A stretch of 64,000 nucleotides of DNA from Frigoriflavimonas asaccharolytica (GTDB taxonomy: Bacteria; Bacteroidota; Bacteroidia; Flavobacteriales; Weeksellaceae), in assembly GCF_013294015.1 (NCBI RefSeq), contig NZ_JABSNO010000003.1:1-64000 (forward strand), written 5' to 3'. Each line of letters starts with the position of its first letter. The first letter of the stretch is position 1. The translations under genes and the position numbers were made by a program. Of the stretch, positions 8,738 through 16,800 are shown in pieces. The notes beneath the pieces are model-generated. The model did not search any database and was not told the origin of the DNA. It was given only the letters and a program-made list of their open reading frames with translations.

Positions 8738-9880
8738 ATGAATTTTAATTTATCTGAAGAGCAGCTAATGATACAACAAGCTGCAAGAGATTTCGCACAA
8801 AATGAACTTTTACCAGGCGTGATAGAAAGAGATACCCATCAAAAATTTCCTACCGAGCAAGTGAAGAAAATGGGAGAAATGGGATTTATGGGGATGATGG
8901 TAGATCCGAAATATGGTGGAGCTGGTATGGATAGTATTGCATACGTTTTAGCAATAGAAGAAATATCAAAGGTTGATGCTTCTGCTGCCGTAGTAATGTC
9001 TGTAAATAACTCCTTAGTTTGTGCAGGTATTGAAAAATTTTGTAATGAAGAGCAAAAGCAAAAATATTTAGTTCCTTTAGCAACTGGAGAAGCCATTGGC
9101 GCATTTGCACTTTCTGAACCAGAAGCTGGATCTGATGCTACTTCTCAAAGTACTACTGCAGTAGATATGGGAGACCATTACATGTTAAATGGTACTAAAA
9201 ACTGGATTACCAATGGTGGAACTGCAAAATATTATGTAGTAATTGCTCAAACGGATGTAGAAAAAAAGCATAAAGGAATTAATGCCTTTATCGTGGAAAG
9301 AGATTGGGATGGTTTTGAGATTGGGCCAAAAGAAGATAAACTTGGAATAAGAGGTAGTGATACTCATTCCTTATTATTTACGGATGTGAAAGTACCAAAG
9401 GAAAATAGAATTGGCGAAGATGGTTTCGGATTTAGTTTTGCTATGGCAGTCTTGAACGGAGGTAGAATTGGTATTGCTTCTCAAGCTTTGGGTATTGCTT
9501 CTGGAGCTTATGAATTGGCTTTGAAATATGCACAAGTGAGAAAAGCTTTCAAAAAAGAAATTATCCACCATCAAGCTATCGCCTTCAAATTGGCAGATAT
9601 GCATGTAAATATTATGGCAGCAAGATTGCTTTGCTATAAAGCAGCAGTAGAGAAAGATGAAGGTAAAGATATTTCAGAAAGTGGCGCGATGGCAAAATTA
9701 TATTCCTCACAAGTTGCGATGGATACCACGATTGAAGCAGTGCAAATACACGGTGGATACGGTTACGTAAAAGAATACCATGTAGAAAGAATGATGCGTG
9801 ATGCAAAAATTACACAAATTTACGAAGGAACATCCGAAATTCAGAAAATTGTGATTTCCCGAAGTATTACGAATAAATAA
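8738..9880 (+). CDS. Acyl-CoA dehydrogenase
   Basis: A 380-residue FAD enzyme catalysing the first oxidation step of fatty acyl-CoA degradation. The short- or medium-chain family layout is intact: an N-terminal helical domain, FALSEPEAGSDA and WITNGG in the middle beta domain, and a C-terminal helical domain ending with QIHGGYGYVKEY and QIYEGTSEIQ. E363 in YEGT occupies the catalytic-base position of the short/medium-chain group. The adjacent divergent acyl-CoA ligase would supply its substrate. A small membrane protein gene follows 8 bp later. Confidence 0.93.
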   Translation: MNFNLSEEQLMIQQAARDFAQNELLPGVIERDTHQKFPTEQVKKMGEMGFMGMMVDPKYGGAGMDSIAYVLAIEEISKVDASAAVVMSVNNSLVCAGIEKFCNEEQKQKYLVPLATGEAIGAFALSEPEAGSDATSQSTTAVDMGDHYMLNGTKNWITNGGTAKYYVVIAQTDVEKKHKGINAFIVERDWDGFEIGPKEDKLGIRGSDTHSLLFTDVKVPKENRIGEDGFGFSFAMAVLNGGRIGIASQALGIASGAYELALKYAQVRKAFKKEIIHHQAIAFKLADMHVNIMAARLLCYKAAVEKDEGKDISESGAMAKLYSSQVAMDTTIEAVQIHGGYGYVKEYHVERMMRDAKITQIYEGTSEIQKIVISRSITNK

Positions 9881-9888
9881 TTTTAAAA

Positions 9889-10293
9889 ATGGCAGATTAT
9901 ACAAATCCAGATAGGAAAAGTCCATTCAAGAAGTTTTTAATTATTGGGTTGCTTTTCGTTGGCCTTATTATCAGCGGGATGGTTTGGTACAATTATTTTT
10001 ACGTTTTTGGAGAGGGTGTGAAAAGTGGAACGCTGAATTATGCTGTGTACAAAGGAAATCTTTTTAAAACATACGAAGGTAAAATAATCCAAGAAGGTTT
10101 CGGTGGCAACAAAACGACCGGAAATTTAACCAGTTATGAATTTGAATTTTCTATGGAAAATGAAGCTATTTTTAAACAAATGGAAAGTAATAGCGGGAAA
10201 TACTTCGAGTTGCACTACAAAGAATATCACAACACGCTTCCTTGGCGAGGAAATACGGTCTATATTGTAGATAAAATAAATGCCATTAAATAA
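9889..10293 (+). CDS. Small single-pass membrane protein of unknown function
   Basis: A 134-residue protein with a short charged N-terminus (DRKSPFKK), one hydrophobic helix (about residues 18-38) and a ~95-residue extracytoplasmic domain containing YEFEFSMENEAIF and a GKYFELHYKEY segment. No family name can be given. It begins 8 bp after the acyl-CoA dehydrogenase stop and ends at a terminator, so it is the last gene of that transcript. A link to lipid metabolism is only suggested by position. Confidence 0.8.
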   Translation: MADYTNPDRKSPFKKFLIIGLLFVGLIISGMVWYNYFYVFGEGVKSGTLNYAVYKGNLFKTYEGKIIQEGFGGNKTTGNLTSYEFEFSMENEAIFKQMESNSGKYFELHYKEYHNTLPWRGNTVYIVDKINAIK

Positions 10294-10299
10294 ATAATA

Positions 10300-10331
10300 A
10301 ATCCTTTCAAAATTCTTGAAAGGATTTTTTT
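10300..10331 (+). terminator. Terminator after the acyl-CoA dehydrogenase operon
   Basis: AATCCTTTCAA and TTGAAAGGATT form an 11-bp stem around a 5-nt loop, followed by a T-run. Confidence 0.88.
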
Positions 10332-10415
10332 ATGATTAATTTTTAATAAAGTAAAATATTAGAAGCAAATTATCAAGCAATATTATAGAAACCTCAAAAT
10401 TCCGTTAGAAAAAAC

Positions 10416-10423
10416 TATATTTG
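10416..10423 (+). promoter_or_regulatory. Bacteroidota -7 element close to the lipoprotein start codon
   Basis: TATATTTG matches the -7 consensus TAnnTTTG exactly. Transcription would start around 10428-10431, at or next to the first ATG, implying a very short leader or a leaderless message. A clear -33 TTG is not seen. Confidence 0.4.
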
Positions 10424-10427
10424 TAAT

Positions 10428-10925
10428 ATGATGTTTTTAAGTAAACTTTCAAAATGTTTCCAAATTGTTGTATTAGTGATGTTTTTTTCTTGTAATTCAC
10501 AGAGAAATATTGTCGTAAATGAGAATTTAAAATTGAATGCGCAAAATGTAAATGATTTGGAAAAAGTAAATTTTGAGGAAATCCGAAGATTAAATTTGAA
10601 CATAAATTTAAAAGAAATTACTGTTTTAAATGATTTTCAAGAGACTTTAAATTTATATCAACGTTTAGAAAATGGTAAATACGCAAGATCATTTCCAATT
10701 ACTAGTTTGCAAAGTGGAGAAAAATTAATCGTAATAAAGCCTTTATTATCTAAAGAAAAATATGGCGATTTAGAAATACTCAGCATAGAGAATAAGGAAG
10801 GTATTCTTAACATCAATTATAAAGAAATTGAAAACCAAGAATATTATCAAAACAAATGGAGTAATCCAATATTGATAATTAAAGTTGCTGAAAATTATAA
10901 AAAGATAAAATTGAATTTAAAATAA
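10428..10925 (+). CDS. Predicted lipoprotein of unknown function
   Basis: A 165-residue protein with a lipoprotein signal: a hydrophobic stretch IVVLVMFF ending in SCN, so the mature protein would start at Cys23 or so. The remainder is polar, rich in Asn, Lys, Glu and Leu, with no recognised domain. Either ATG at 10428 or ATG at 10431 could start it. The next gene, a T9SS protease, begins 6 bp after the stop, so the pair is probably one transcription unit and the lipoprotein may act with the protease at the cell surface. That role is inference. Confidence 0.72.
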   Translation: MMFLSKLSKCFQIVVLVMFFSCNSQRNIVVNENLKLNAQNVNDLEKVNFEEIRRLNLNINLKEITVLNDFQETLNLYQRLENGKYARSFPITSLQSGEKLIVIKPLLSKEKYGDLEILSIENKEGILNINYKEIENQEYYQNKWSNPILIIKVAENYKKIKLNLK

Positions 10926-10931
10926 AAAAAT

Positions 10932-13187
10932 ATGAAAATAAAACTACTAATTTTTACATTTCTAATCTTTTTTTCTGTACCCATCTTTGCCCAACAAAAT
11001 GAATGGACAAAAGCTAATGAAAGAAACATTGGAAAAAAGCATGAAAGAGGTGCAATAGTTTCAAAATTTGAACTTTTTAATCTCAATTTAGAAAATCTAA
11101 AAAATCAACTGTCCAAAGCATCAGATAGAGATATTTTGCCAAGAGCAAAAGGAGTTTTAGTAAAATTTCCCACAGAAAGTGGGAGTTTTGCTACGTATGA
11201 AGTTTTTGAATCTTCAACCATGCATCCGGATTTGCAGAAAAAATATTCAGATATTAAATCTTATATGGGGGTGAATATTGAAAACCCACTTTCCACAGTT
11301 ACATTTGCTGTAGATCCCTATTTTGGATTCAACGCATCTTTTAAAAATGAAACAGATATGTTTTATTTAGAAACATATACCAAAGATAATAGCACCTATA
11401 TATTATATAATAGAAACAATGCAACTTCTCTTAGTAAATTTCAATGTTTAGTAGACGAAAACAAATTGCAAAGAGAAATTTCTACGGGAGATAATTCTCA
11501 AAAAACAGTGATAGATGGTATAAAAAGAACCTACCGTCTTGCAATTACTACTTCCACAGAGTATTCAGATTTTATGATTACTGCAGCTGGAATTAGCACA
11601 GGTACAGATGCGCAAAAAAAAGCAGCGGTTTTAGCAGGTGTAAATCTTGCAGTAGCAAGGCTAAACCAAGTTTTCGAGAATGAACTTGCCTTAAGAATGG
11701 TGCTAATACCAAATACAGACTTATTGTTTTTTCTAACTACAGACACTTTTGATGCGGCAAGTACCGGACAAATGCTTGGCGAAAACGTTACCGTCACCAA
11801 CGCAATTATTGGTGCATCTAATTATGATCTTGGCCATATCTTTTATTCTGGTGGTGGAGGTGGTTTAGCAGGTTTGGGCGTTATTTGTGGAAATGGAAAA
11901 GCTGGTGGTGTAACAGGAACTGGAAGCCCAATTGGAGATCCATTTGTGATAGATTATGTAGCCCATGAAATGGGACATCAAATGGGAGGAAACCATACGC
12001 AAAATAATAGCTGCAATAGAAGTGCAAACAATGCTATGGAACCAGGAAGTGCAAGCACAATAATGGGATATGCAGGTATTTGTGCACCAGATGTGCAAGG
12101 AAATAGTGATCCTTATTACCATGCGAATAGCATTAGAGAAATGTACACAATCCTTACAGGAAGTGGAAATTGTGGCGTAAAAACCGCAACTGGCAACAAC
12201 GAGCCAACTGCAAATCTAGGTGAAGACAAAACAATACCTAGAGATACACCTTTTGCTCTCAAAAGTATTTCTGTAGATCCCGAAGGAGATCCAATCACTT
12301 ATTCTTTTGAGCAAATGGATAAAGATGTAGCATTAATGCCTCCAAGAGGAACAAATGCTGTAGGTCCGATGTTTAGATCAATAAATCCTTCCACATCTTC
12401 CACAAGATATTTTCCGAGATTAATTACAATTGTACAAGGTTACGATCCTACAATTCTTGCAACCACAGATTTTAGAGCGTGGGAAAAACTTTCTTCGGTA
12501 AGTAGAATCTTGAATTTTTCTGTTTTAGTAAGAGATAATAATCCTTTTGGTGGACAAACCAAACGCGATGATATAAAAGTAATTGTAACTGCAGCAGCAG
12601 GTCCATTTATCGTTACTTCTCAAAATGTGGCAAATACTGTTTGGGAATTGGGAAAACCTACAACAATCACTTGGAATGTTGCCAATACCACAGCTGCACC
12701 AATAAGTACAACAGATGTTACAATACTTCTTTCTACGGATAATGGTGTCACGTTTCCTATAGTTTTAAAAGATTCTACTCCTAATAATGGAACGTACACT
12801 TTTGCAGTTCCAGAAGGTTTAGGTAAAACAGATAATGCCAGAATAATGATAAAAGCTATAGATAATATATTTTTGAATGTGAATATTAGACCTTTCAGCA
12901 TCAATTCAACAATCATAGATCCAGAAGAAACATTCACTACTACAGATATTGTAGTATATCCTGTTCCTTCTTATGATGGTTTTGTATATATTAAAGCGCA
13001 GGTTTTCAAAGATTTAGCTTATACAATTTTTGCAATGGATGGTAAATTGATAAAGCCAACTAAATTACTACCAGCAGGAAATATTTTGGAAAAAATAGAT
13101 GTTTCTGCTTATCCAATAGGTACTTACATCATTCAACTCGAAAATGAGACGGGAAGTTTTACTAAAAAATTAATCATCGCTAAATAA
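10932..13187 (+). CDS. T9SS-secreted reprolysin-like zinc metalloprotease
   Basis: A 751-residue secreted protease. It has a signal peptide (IFTFLIFFSVPIFAQQ), a propeptide-like region to about residue 190, then a metzincin catalytic domain with HEMGHQMGGNHT starting at H345. This is the HExxHxxGxxH zinc site, here with Met in the HExGH form, and MGYAG downstream could supply the Met-turn. Beta-sandwich domains follow (about 430-660). The last ~80 residues (TTDIVVYPVP to the ending SFTKKLIIAK) are a type A T9SS sorting domain, directing it across the outer membrane. A terminator follows at once. Confidence 0.9.
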   Translation: MKIKLLIFTFLIFFSVPIFAQQNEWTKANERNIGKKHERGAIVSKFELFNLNLENLKNQLSKASDRDILPRAKGVLVKFPTESGSFATYEVFESSTMHPDLQKKYSDIKSYMGVNIENPLSTVTFAVDPYFGFNASFKNETDMFYLETYTKDNSTYILYNRNNATSLSKFQCLVDENKLQREISTGDNSQKTVIDGIKRTYRLAITTSTEYSDFMITAAGISTGTDAQKKAAVLAGVNLAVARLNQVFENELALRMVLIPNTDLLFFLTTDTFDAASTGQMLGENVTVTNAIIGASNYDLGHIFYSGGGGGLAGLGVICGNGKAGGVTGTGSPIGDPFVIDYVAHEMGHQMGGNHTQNNSCNRSANNAMEPGSASTIMGYAGICAPDVQGNSDPYYHANSIREMYTILTGSGNCGVKTATGNNEPTANLGEDKTIPRDTPFALKSISVDPEGDPITYSFEQMDKDVALMPPRGTNAVGPMFRSINPSTSSTRYFPRLITIVQGYDPTILATTDFRAWEKLSSVSRILNFSVLVRDNNPFGGQTKRDDIKVIVTAAAGPFIVTSQNVANTVWELGKPTTITWNVANTTAAPISTTDVTILLSTDNGVTFPIVLKDSTPNNGTYTFAVPEGLGKTDNARIMIKAIDNIFLNVNIRPFSINSTIIDPEETFTTTDIVVYPVPSYDGFVYIKAQVFKDLAYTIFAMDGKLIKPTKLLPAGNILEKIDVSAYPIGTYIIQLENETGSFTKKLIIAK

Positions 13188-13192
13188 ATTTC

Positions 13193-13227
13193 TAAATCCT
13201 TTCATTTTTTTGAAAGGATTTTTTTTA
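13193..13227 (+). terminator. Terminator after the metalloprotease gene
   Basis: AAATCCTTTCA pairs with TGAAAGGATTT around a T-rich loop and is followed by a run of T. Confidence 0.87.
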
Positions 13228-13249
13228 TCTTCGTCTATAAAACTTATCT

Positions 13250-14320
13250 ATGAAATATTTTTTTTTATTTTCTTTATTAATAAGCCATAGCCTATTTTCA
13301 CAAAATAAAATAGAACTCACAGATGAAATTGCTTCCAAATTGGCTGAAAAACCAATACACTGTATTTCCCAAGAATACCCGAATAAAACAGCACACATTA
13401 TTAATAATCCTAATGAAGCAGCTTTATCTCCTGCACAATTGCATCCCGCTTTTTTTGGCTGTTTTGATTGGCATTCTTCCGTTCATGGACATTGGATGCT
13501 AATAAAAATTTTAAAAGCAAAACCAAATATTAAAAATGCTGCCGAAATATTTAAAATCTTAGAAAATACTTTCCAAGCAGATAAAATGAATGCCGAAGCA
13601 AATTACTTCACCAAGTATGAAATTGCACAAAATTTTGAAAGAACTTACGGTTGGGCTTGGCTTCTAAAATTAGATGAAGAATTGGCAACTTGGGACAATC
13701 CGCAAGCCAAAATTTGGCATCAAAATATGAAACCACTCACCAACGAAATTTTGAGATTGTGGAAAGAATATCTTCCAAAACAAACTTATCCAAATAGAAC
13801 TGGTGTACATCCAAATACCGCTTTTGCTATGGCTTTTGCAATAGATTGGGCAAGAGCAACCAACGACAAAACTTTTGAAAATGAACTGATAGAGAAGTCC
13901 AAATATTTTTATTTAAAAGATGAAAAAACACCTGCATTTCTAGAACCAGATGGCAGCGATTTCTTCTCACCAAGTCTGCAAATCGCAGATTTGATGCGCC
14001 GTATTTTACCTCAAAAAGAATTTGCAACTTGGTTTGATAAATTTTACGAAGAAAGAAGCATTAAGAATATTTCTCAAACACCAATTATCAGCGATATTAA
14101 TGATTTTCAAACAGTCCATTTGGTTGGTTTATCTTTCACAAAAGCTTGGTGTATGAAGGGAATTTCTGACGCTCTACCCAATAATCATCCAAAGAAAATT
14201 GAGTTGAAAAAAACAGCAGACATTTTTCTGAATAATGCATTACCATTAGTTTTCGAAGGCAATTATGGCGGAGATCATTGGTTGGCAAGTTTTGCCGTGT
14301 ACGCACTTTCTCAGAAATAG
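13250..14320 (+). CDS. DUF2891 family secreted protein
   Basis: A 356-residue protein with a signal peptide (MKYFFLFSLLISHSLFSQ). The mature part carries the DUF2891 signature HPAFFGCFDWHSSVHGHWML (residues about 64-83). It also has TGVHPNTAFAM, EPDGSDFFSPSLQIADLMRR and the C-terminal GGDHWLASFAVYAL. The repeated helical pattern and conserved His, Asp and Trp residues look like an alpha/alpha-barrel enzyme, but no activity is established for the family. The dikinase-like lipoprotein gene begins 24 bp after its stop on the same strand, so the two are probably cotranscribed. Confidence 0.85.
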   Translation: MKYFFLFSLLISHSLFSQNKIELTDEIASKLAEKPIHCISQEYPNKTAHIINNPNEAALSPAQLHPAFFGCFDWHSSVHGHWMLIKILKAKPNIKNAAEIFKILENTFQADKMNAEANYFTKYEIAQNFERTYGWAWLLKLDEELATWDNPQAKIWHQNMKPLTNEILRLWKEYLPKQTYPNRTGVHPNTAFAMAFAIDWARATNDKTFENELIEKSKYFYLKDEKTPAFLEPDGSDFFSPSLQIADLMRRILPQKEFATWFDKFYEERSIKNISQTPIISDINDFQTVHLVGLSFTKAWCMKGISDALPNNHPKKIELKKTADIFLNNALPLVFEGNYGGDHWLASFAVYALSQK

Positions 14321-14344
14321 TAGTATAAAATATCAAATTTAAAA

Positions 14345-16228
14345 ATGAAAAAATTTTTATTCGTATTATCAATATTCATATTTACAATTTCTTGCGCTCA
14401 AAAAGATTTTCAAAATACAATTTCAGATAAAGAAGAATTTCTCAAACTTGCAGGAAAGCCACTTACAGATAAGTTTACCAACATTAAGTCTGTGAAAATA
14501 GTGTACGATTTTCCTGCAAAAAAACTGTACTTTTTTAATAGTGTGAAATTTACATATCACAAAGATTTTTGCGAGCAGATTTTAAAATTCAATCCTGCTC
14601 ATGAAAATTTTAATGCTGTTAGTTATAATGCCACAAACAAACGAACGTATCTTCTGGCAAATCTTAATTTTATAGAGAAATCTGATGATTGGACTGTAGA
14701 ATTGGCAGCTTCAGACGAAATGAATTCGCAAATGCTTCAGTTTTTTTTTAATGAAATAAAGAAAAATGTGTACTTCGGCGAAAAATTGAAGTTTTATTTG
14801 AATACACCAAGATTAATTGCCGAAAACGAAAAAATACCCTTTAAAATTCCTGTAGTATTTTCAGATTTTATTTTCCAAAATCTTACAGAGCAATCTATAC
14901 AAAAGGGTAGTGCAATCGGAATTTTAAAGTTTTATGATTTAAAAAACAAAGCAGATTTCTATCCCAATGAAAATGAAATAATCATCATCAATAAAACGCC
15001 AGAAATAATTCCTGATGTGAAAGCGATTGTGGTTACAGAGTTTCAAACACCATTAAGTCATTTAGTTTTATTAGCCAAAAACCGGAAAATACCTTTGTAT
15101 GTTGATAAAACTGCATTTGAAAATAAAAAATTTAAAAATTTAGCGGGCAAAAATGTAGAAATGTCAGTTTCTGAAAATGATTATAAAATTGCCGAAACTA
15201 CCAAACCAATGATCATCGATAAAAAGAAAGCGAAAATAATATTACAAAAAAATTTAACGGTAAAAAATATCCTAGATTTAAACCTAAATTTACCTGCAAA
15301 TCCACAAAACATTATCGGTTCGAAAGCTTCAAATTTAGCTTATTTAAAAATTATTGAAAAAAATCTTAAATCTTTCAAAACACCAGAATATGCTTATGCA
15401 ATACCGTTTTATTATTATGATGAGCACATTAAAAATAACCAATTAGAAAATAAAATTTCAGAGATTTTAAGCTTACCAAAAAATTCTGAGCAGATTAAAA
15501 TTAAATTAAAAGAACTTCGAAAATCCATAAAATCTTTTAAAGTAAATCCAGAACTTTTGGCTTTGGTATATGAGAAACTTAATGCACAAAGTGAATTTAA
15601 AAAATTTAAATTCCGTTCTTCCACCAATTCGGAAGATTTGGATGGCTTTAATGGTGCAGGTTTGTATGATTCTAAATCTGCAACTTTAGGCGATTCGGAA
15701 AAAACTATCGAAAAAGCGATTGTAGAAGTTTGGGCGAGTTTTTGGAATGAAAGAGCTTTCCGAGAGCGAGAAATTTATAATATTGATCAGCTATCTGGTG
15801 CAATGGGAATTTTAATTCACAGGTCTTTTCCAGATGAATTGGCAAATGGCGTTTTGATTACAAAAAATATTTATAGAGAAAAATATAAAGGAATTACTGT
15901 AAATGTACAAAAGGGAGAAAACTCTGTGGTAATGCCAGATGATGGCGTTACTTGTGATGAATTCTATGCGCACAATTTTAATATTGATAATTATAAAATC
16001 AGTGTAGATTATCGATCAACCTCAAATTTAAATGATAAAAAACCAGTGTTAAGTTTAGCCGAAATAGAAGGTTTATTTAAATTATCGCCAAAAATAGAGC
16101 AGCAATTATTTAATATTTGGAAGAAAAACAAAGTCTCTACCAAAAAAATGCCTTTAGATATTGAATTCAAAATTGTGGGCACCAAGCGAACACTTTACAT
16201 CAAACAAGCGAGAGCATATATTGACTAA
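14345..16228 (+). CDS. Lipoprotein with swivelling phosphohistidine domain and PEP/pyruvate-dikinase ATP-grasp domain
   Basis: A 627-residue protein. A lipoprotein signal (FIFTISC, Cys17) predicts export and membrane anchoring. Residues about 185-285 resemble the PEP-utiliser swivelling domain, with TPLSHLVLLAKNRKIPLYV placing H239 where the phosphohistidine sits (family TSHxAIxARxxxIP). Residues about 320-627 form a PPDK_N ATP-grasp: GSKASNLAYL, FRSSTNSEDLDGFNGAGLYD and a C-terminal IEFKIVGTKRTLYIKQARAY. No PEP barrel is present. The order His domain then ATP-grasp is that of glucan water dikinases, the reverse of PEP synthase. The substrate is unknown, and export of an ATP-dependent enzyme is odd. 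The stop overlaps the convergent DUF4956 gene by 4 bp. Confidence 0.8.
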   Translation: MKKFLFVLSIFIFTISCAQKDFQNTISDKEEFLKLAGKPLTDKFTNIKSVKIVYDFPAKKLYFFNSVKFTYHKDFCEQILKFNPAHENFNAVSYNATNKRTYLLANLNFIEKSDDWTVELAASDEMNSQMLQFFFNEIKKNVYFGEKLKFYLNTPRLIAENEKIPFKIPVVFSDFIFQNLTEQSIQKGSAIGILKFYDLKNKADFYPNENEIIIINKTPEIIPDVKAIVVTEFQTPLSHLVLLAKNRKIPLYVDKTAFENKKFKNLAGKNVEMSVSENDYKIAETTKPMIIDKKKAKIILQKNLTVKNILDLNLNLPANPQNIIGSKASNLAYLKIIEKNLKSFKTPEYAYAIPFYYYDEHIKNNQLENKISEILSLPKNSEQIKIKLKELRKSIKSFKVNPELLALVYEKLNAQSEFKKFKFRSSTNSEDLDGFNGAGLYDSKSATLGDSEKTIEKAIVEVWASFWNERAFREREIYNIDQLSGAMGILIHRSFPDELANGVLITKNIYREKYKGITVNVQKGENSVVMPDDGVTCDEFYAHNFNIDNYKISVDYRSTSNLNDKKPVLSLAEIEGLFKLSPKIEQQLFNIWKKNKVSTKKMPLDIEFKIVGTKRTLYIKQARAYID

Positions 16229-16782
16229 AAGGTCATTTTTATTACAAGACTATTTTCTATTAAATTGATAGATTTTACTTGAAAACTAAATTTTTCGAAA
16301 TTGGTGTTTTCTTTTAAAAATTCTTTTTTCTCTCCATCATTTAATTTTAAAAAATCTAAAGTTGCTATTATTTCCATCGTATTTTTCTCAGAAATAGCAG
16401 GAGATTTTTTTTCTAAATATATCAACAGAATATAGGCAGAAACGATGACTAAATTTATTCCTAATAGAAACGCGAGGTTTGAAATTGGAAGCAAAACATC
16501 CAACATAGAAAGCGTAATAGAAACAAAAAGGAAGGTAATAGTTTGTATTGAAAAACTCTCTGTCCGAAATCTTAAAATTGAAAATATAGCAAAAAGCCCA
16601 AATCCTATCCCAATACTAACTTCTACTTTCATGAAAATAAGGCACATGAAAAAAGTGCAAATACTGATTAAACTAAAAAGCGGATGCAATTGAAATTTTC
16701 TGTTTCTATTCGTAAAAAAATAAATAATTGCTATGGAAATACATAAAATTATAAAGCGCTCAACAATTTCGAAGGTTTCCAT
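16225..16782 (-). CDS. DUF4956 family membrane protein
   Basis: A 185-residue protein whose N-terminal half has four or five hydrophobic helices. It includes the family signature GFGLFAIFSILRFRTESFSI (about residues 80-99), followed by a soluble C-terminal domain of about 60 residues (ATLDFLKLNDGEKKEFL). DUF4956 proteins are inner-membrane proteins of undefined role, in some bacteria found near polyphosphate or VTC-like genes. It starts 18 bp after the prfC stop on the same strand, so it is likely the second gene of that transcript, and it ends overlapping the convergent dikinase-like gene. Confidence 0.82.
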   Translation of the reverse strand: METFEIVERFIILCISIAIIYFFTNRNRKFQLHPLFSLISICTFFMCLIFMKVEVSIGIGFGLFAIFSILRFRTESFSIQTITFLFVSITLSMLDVLLPISNLAFLLGINLVIVSAYILLIYLEKKSPAISEKNTMEIIATLDFLKLNDGEKKEFLKENTNFEKFSFQVKSINLIENSLVIKMTF

Positions 16783-16800
16783 ATTCGCAATTTTTTAAAA

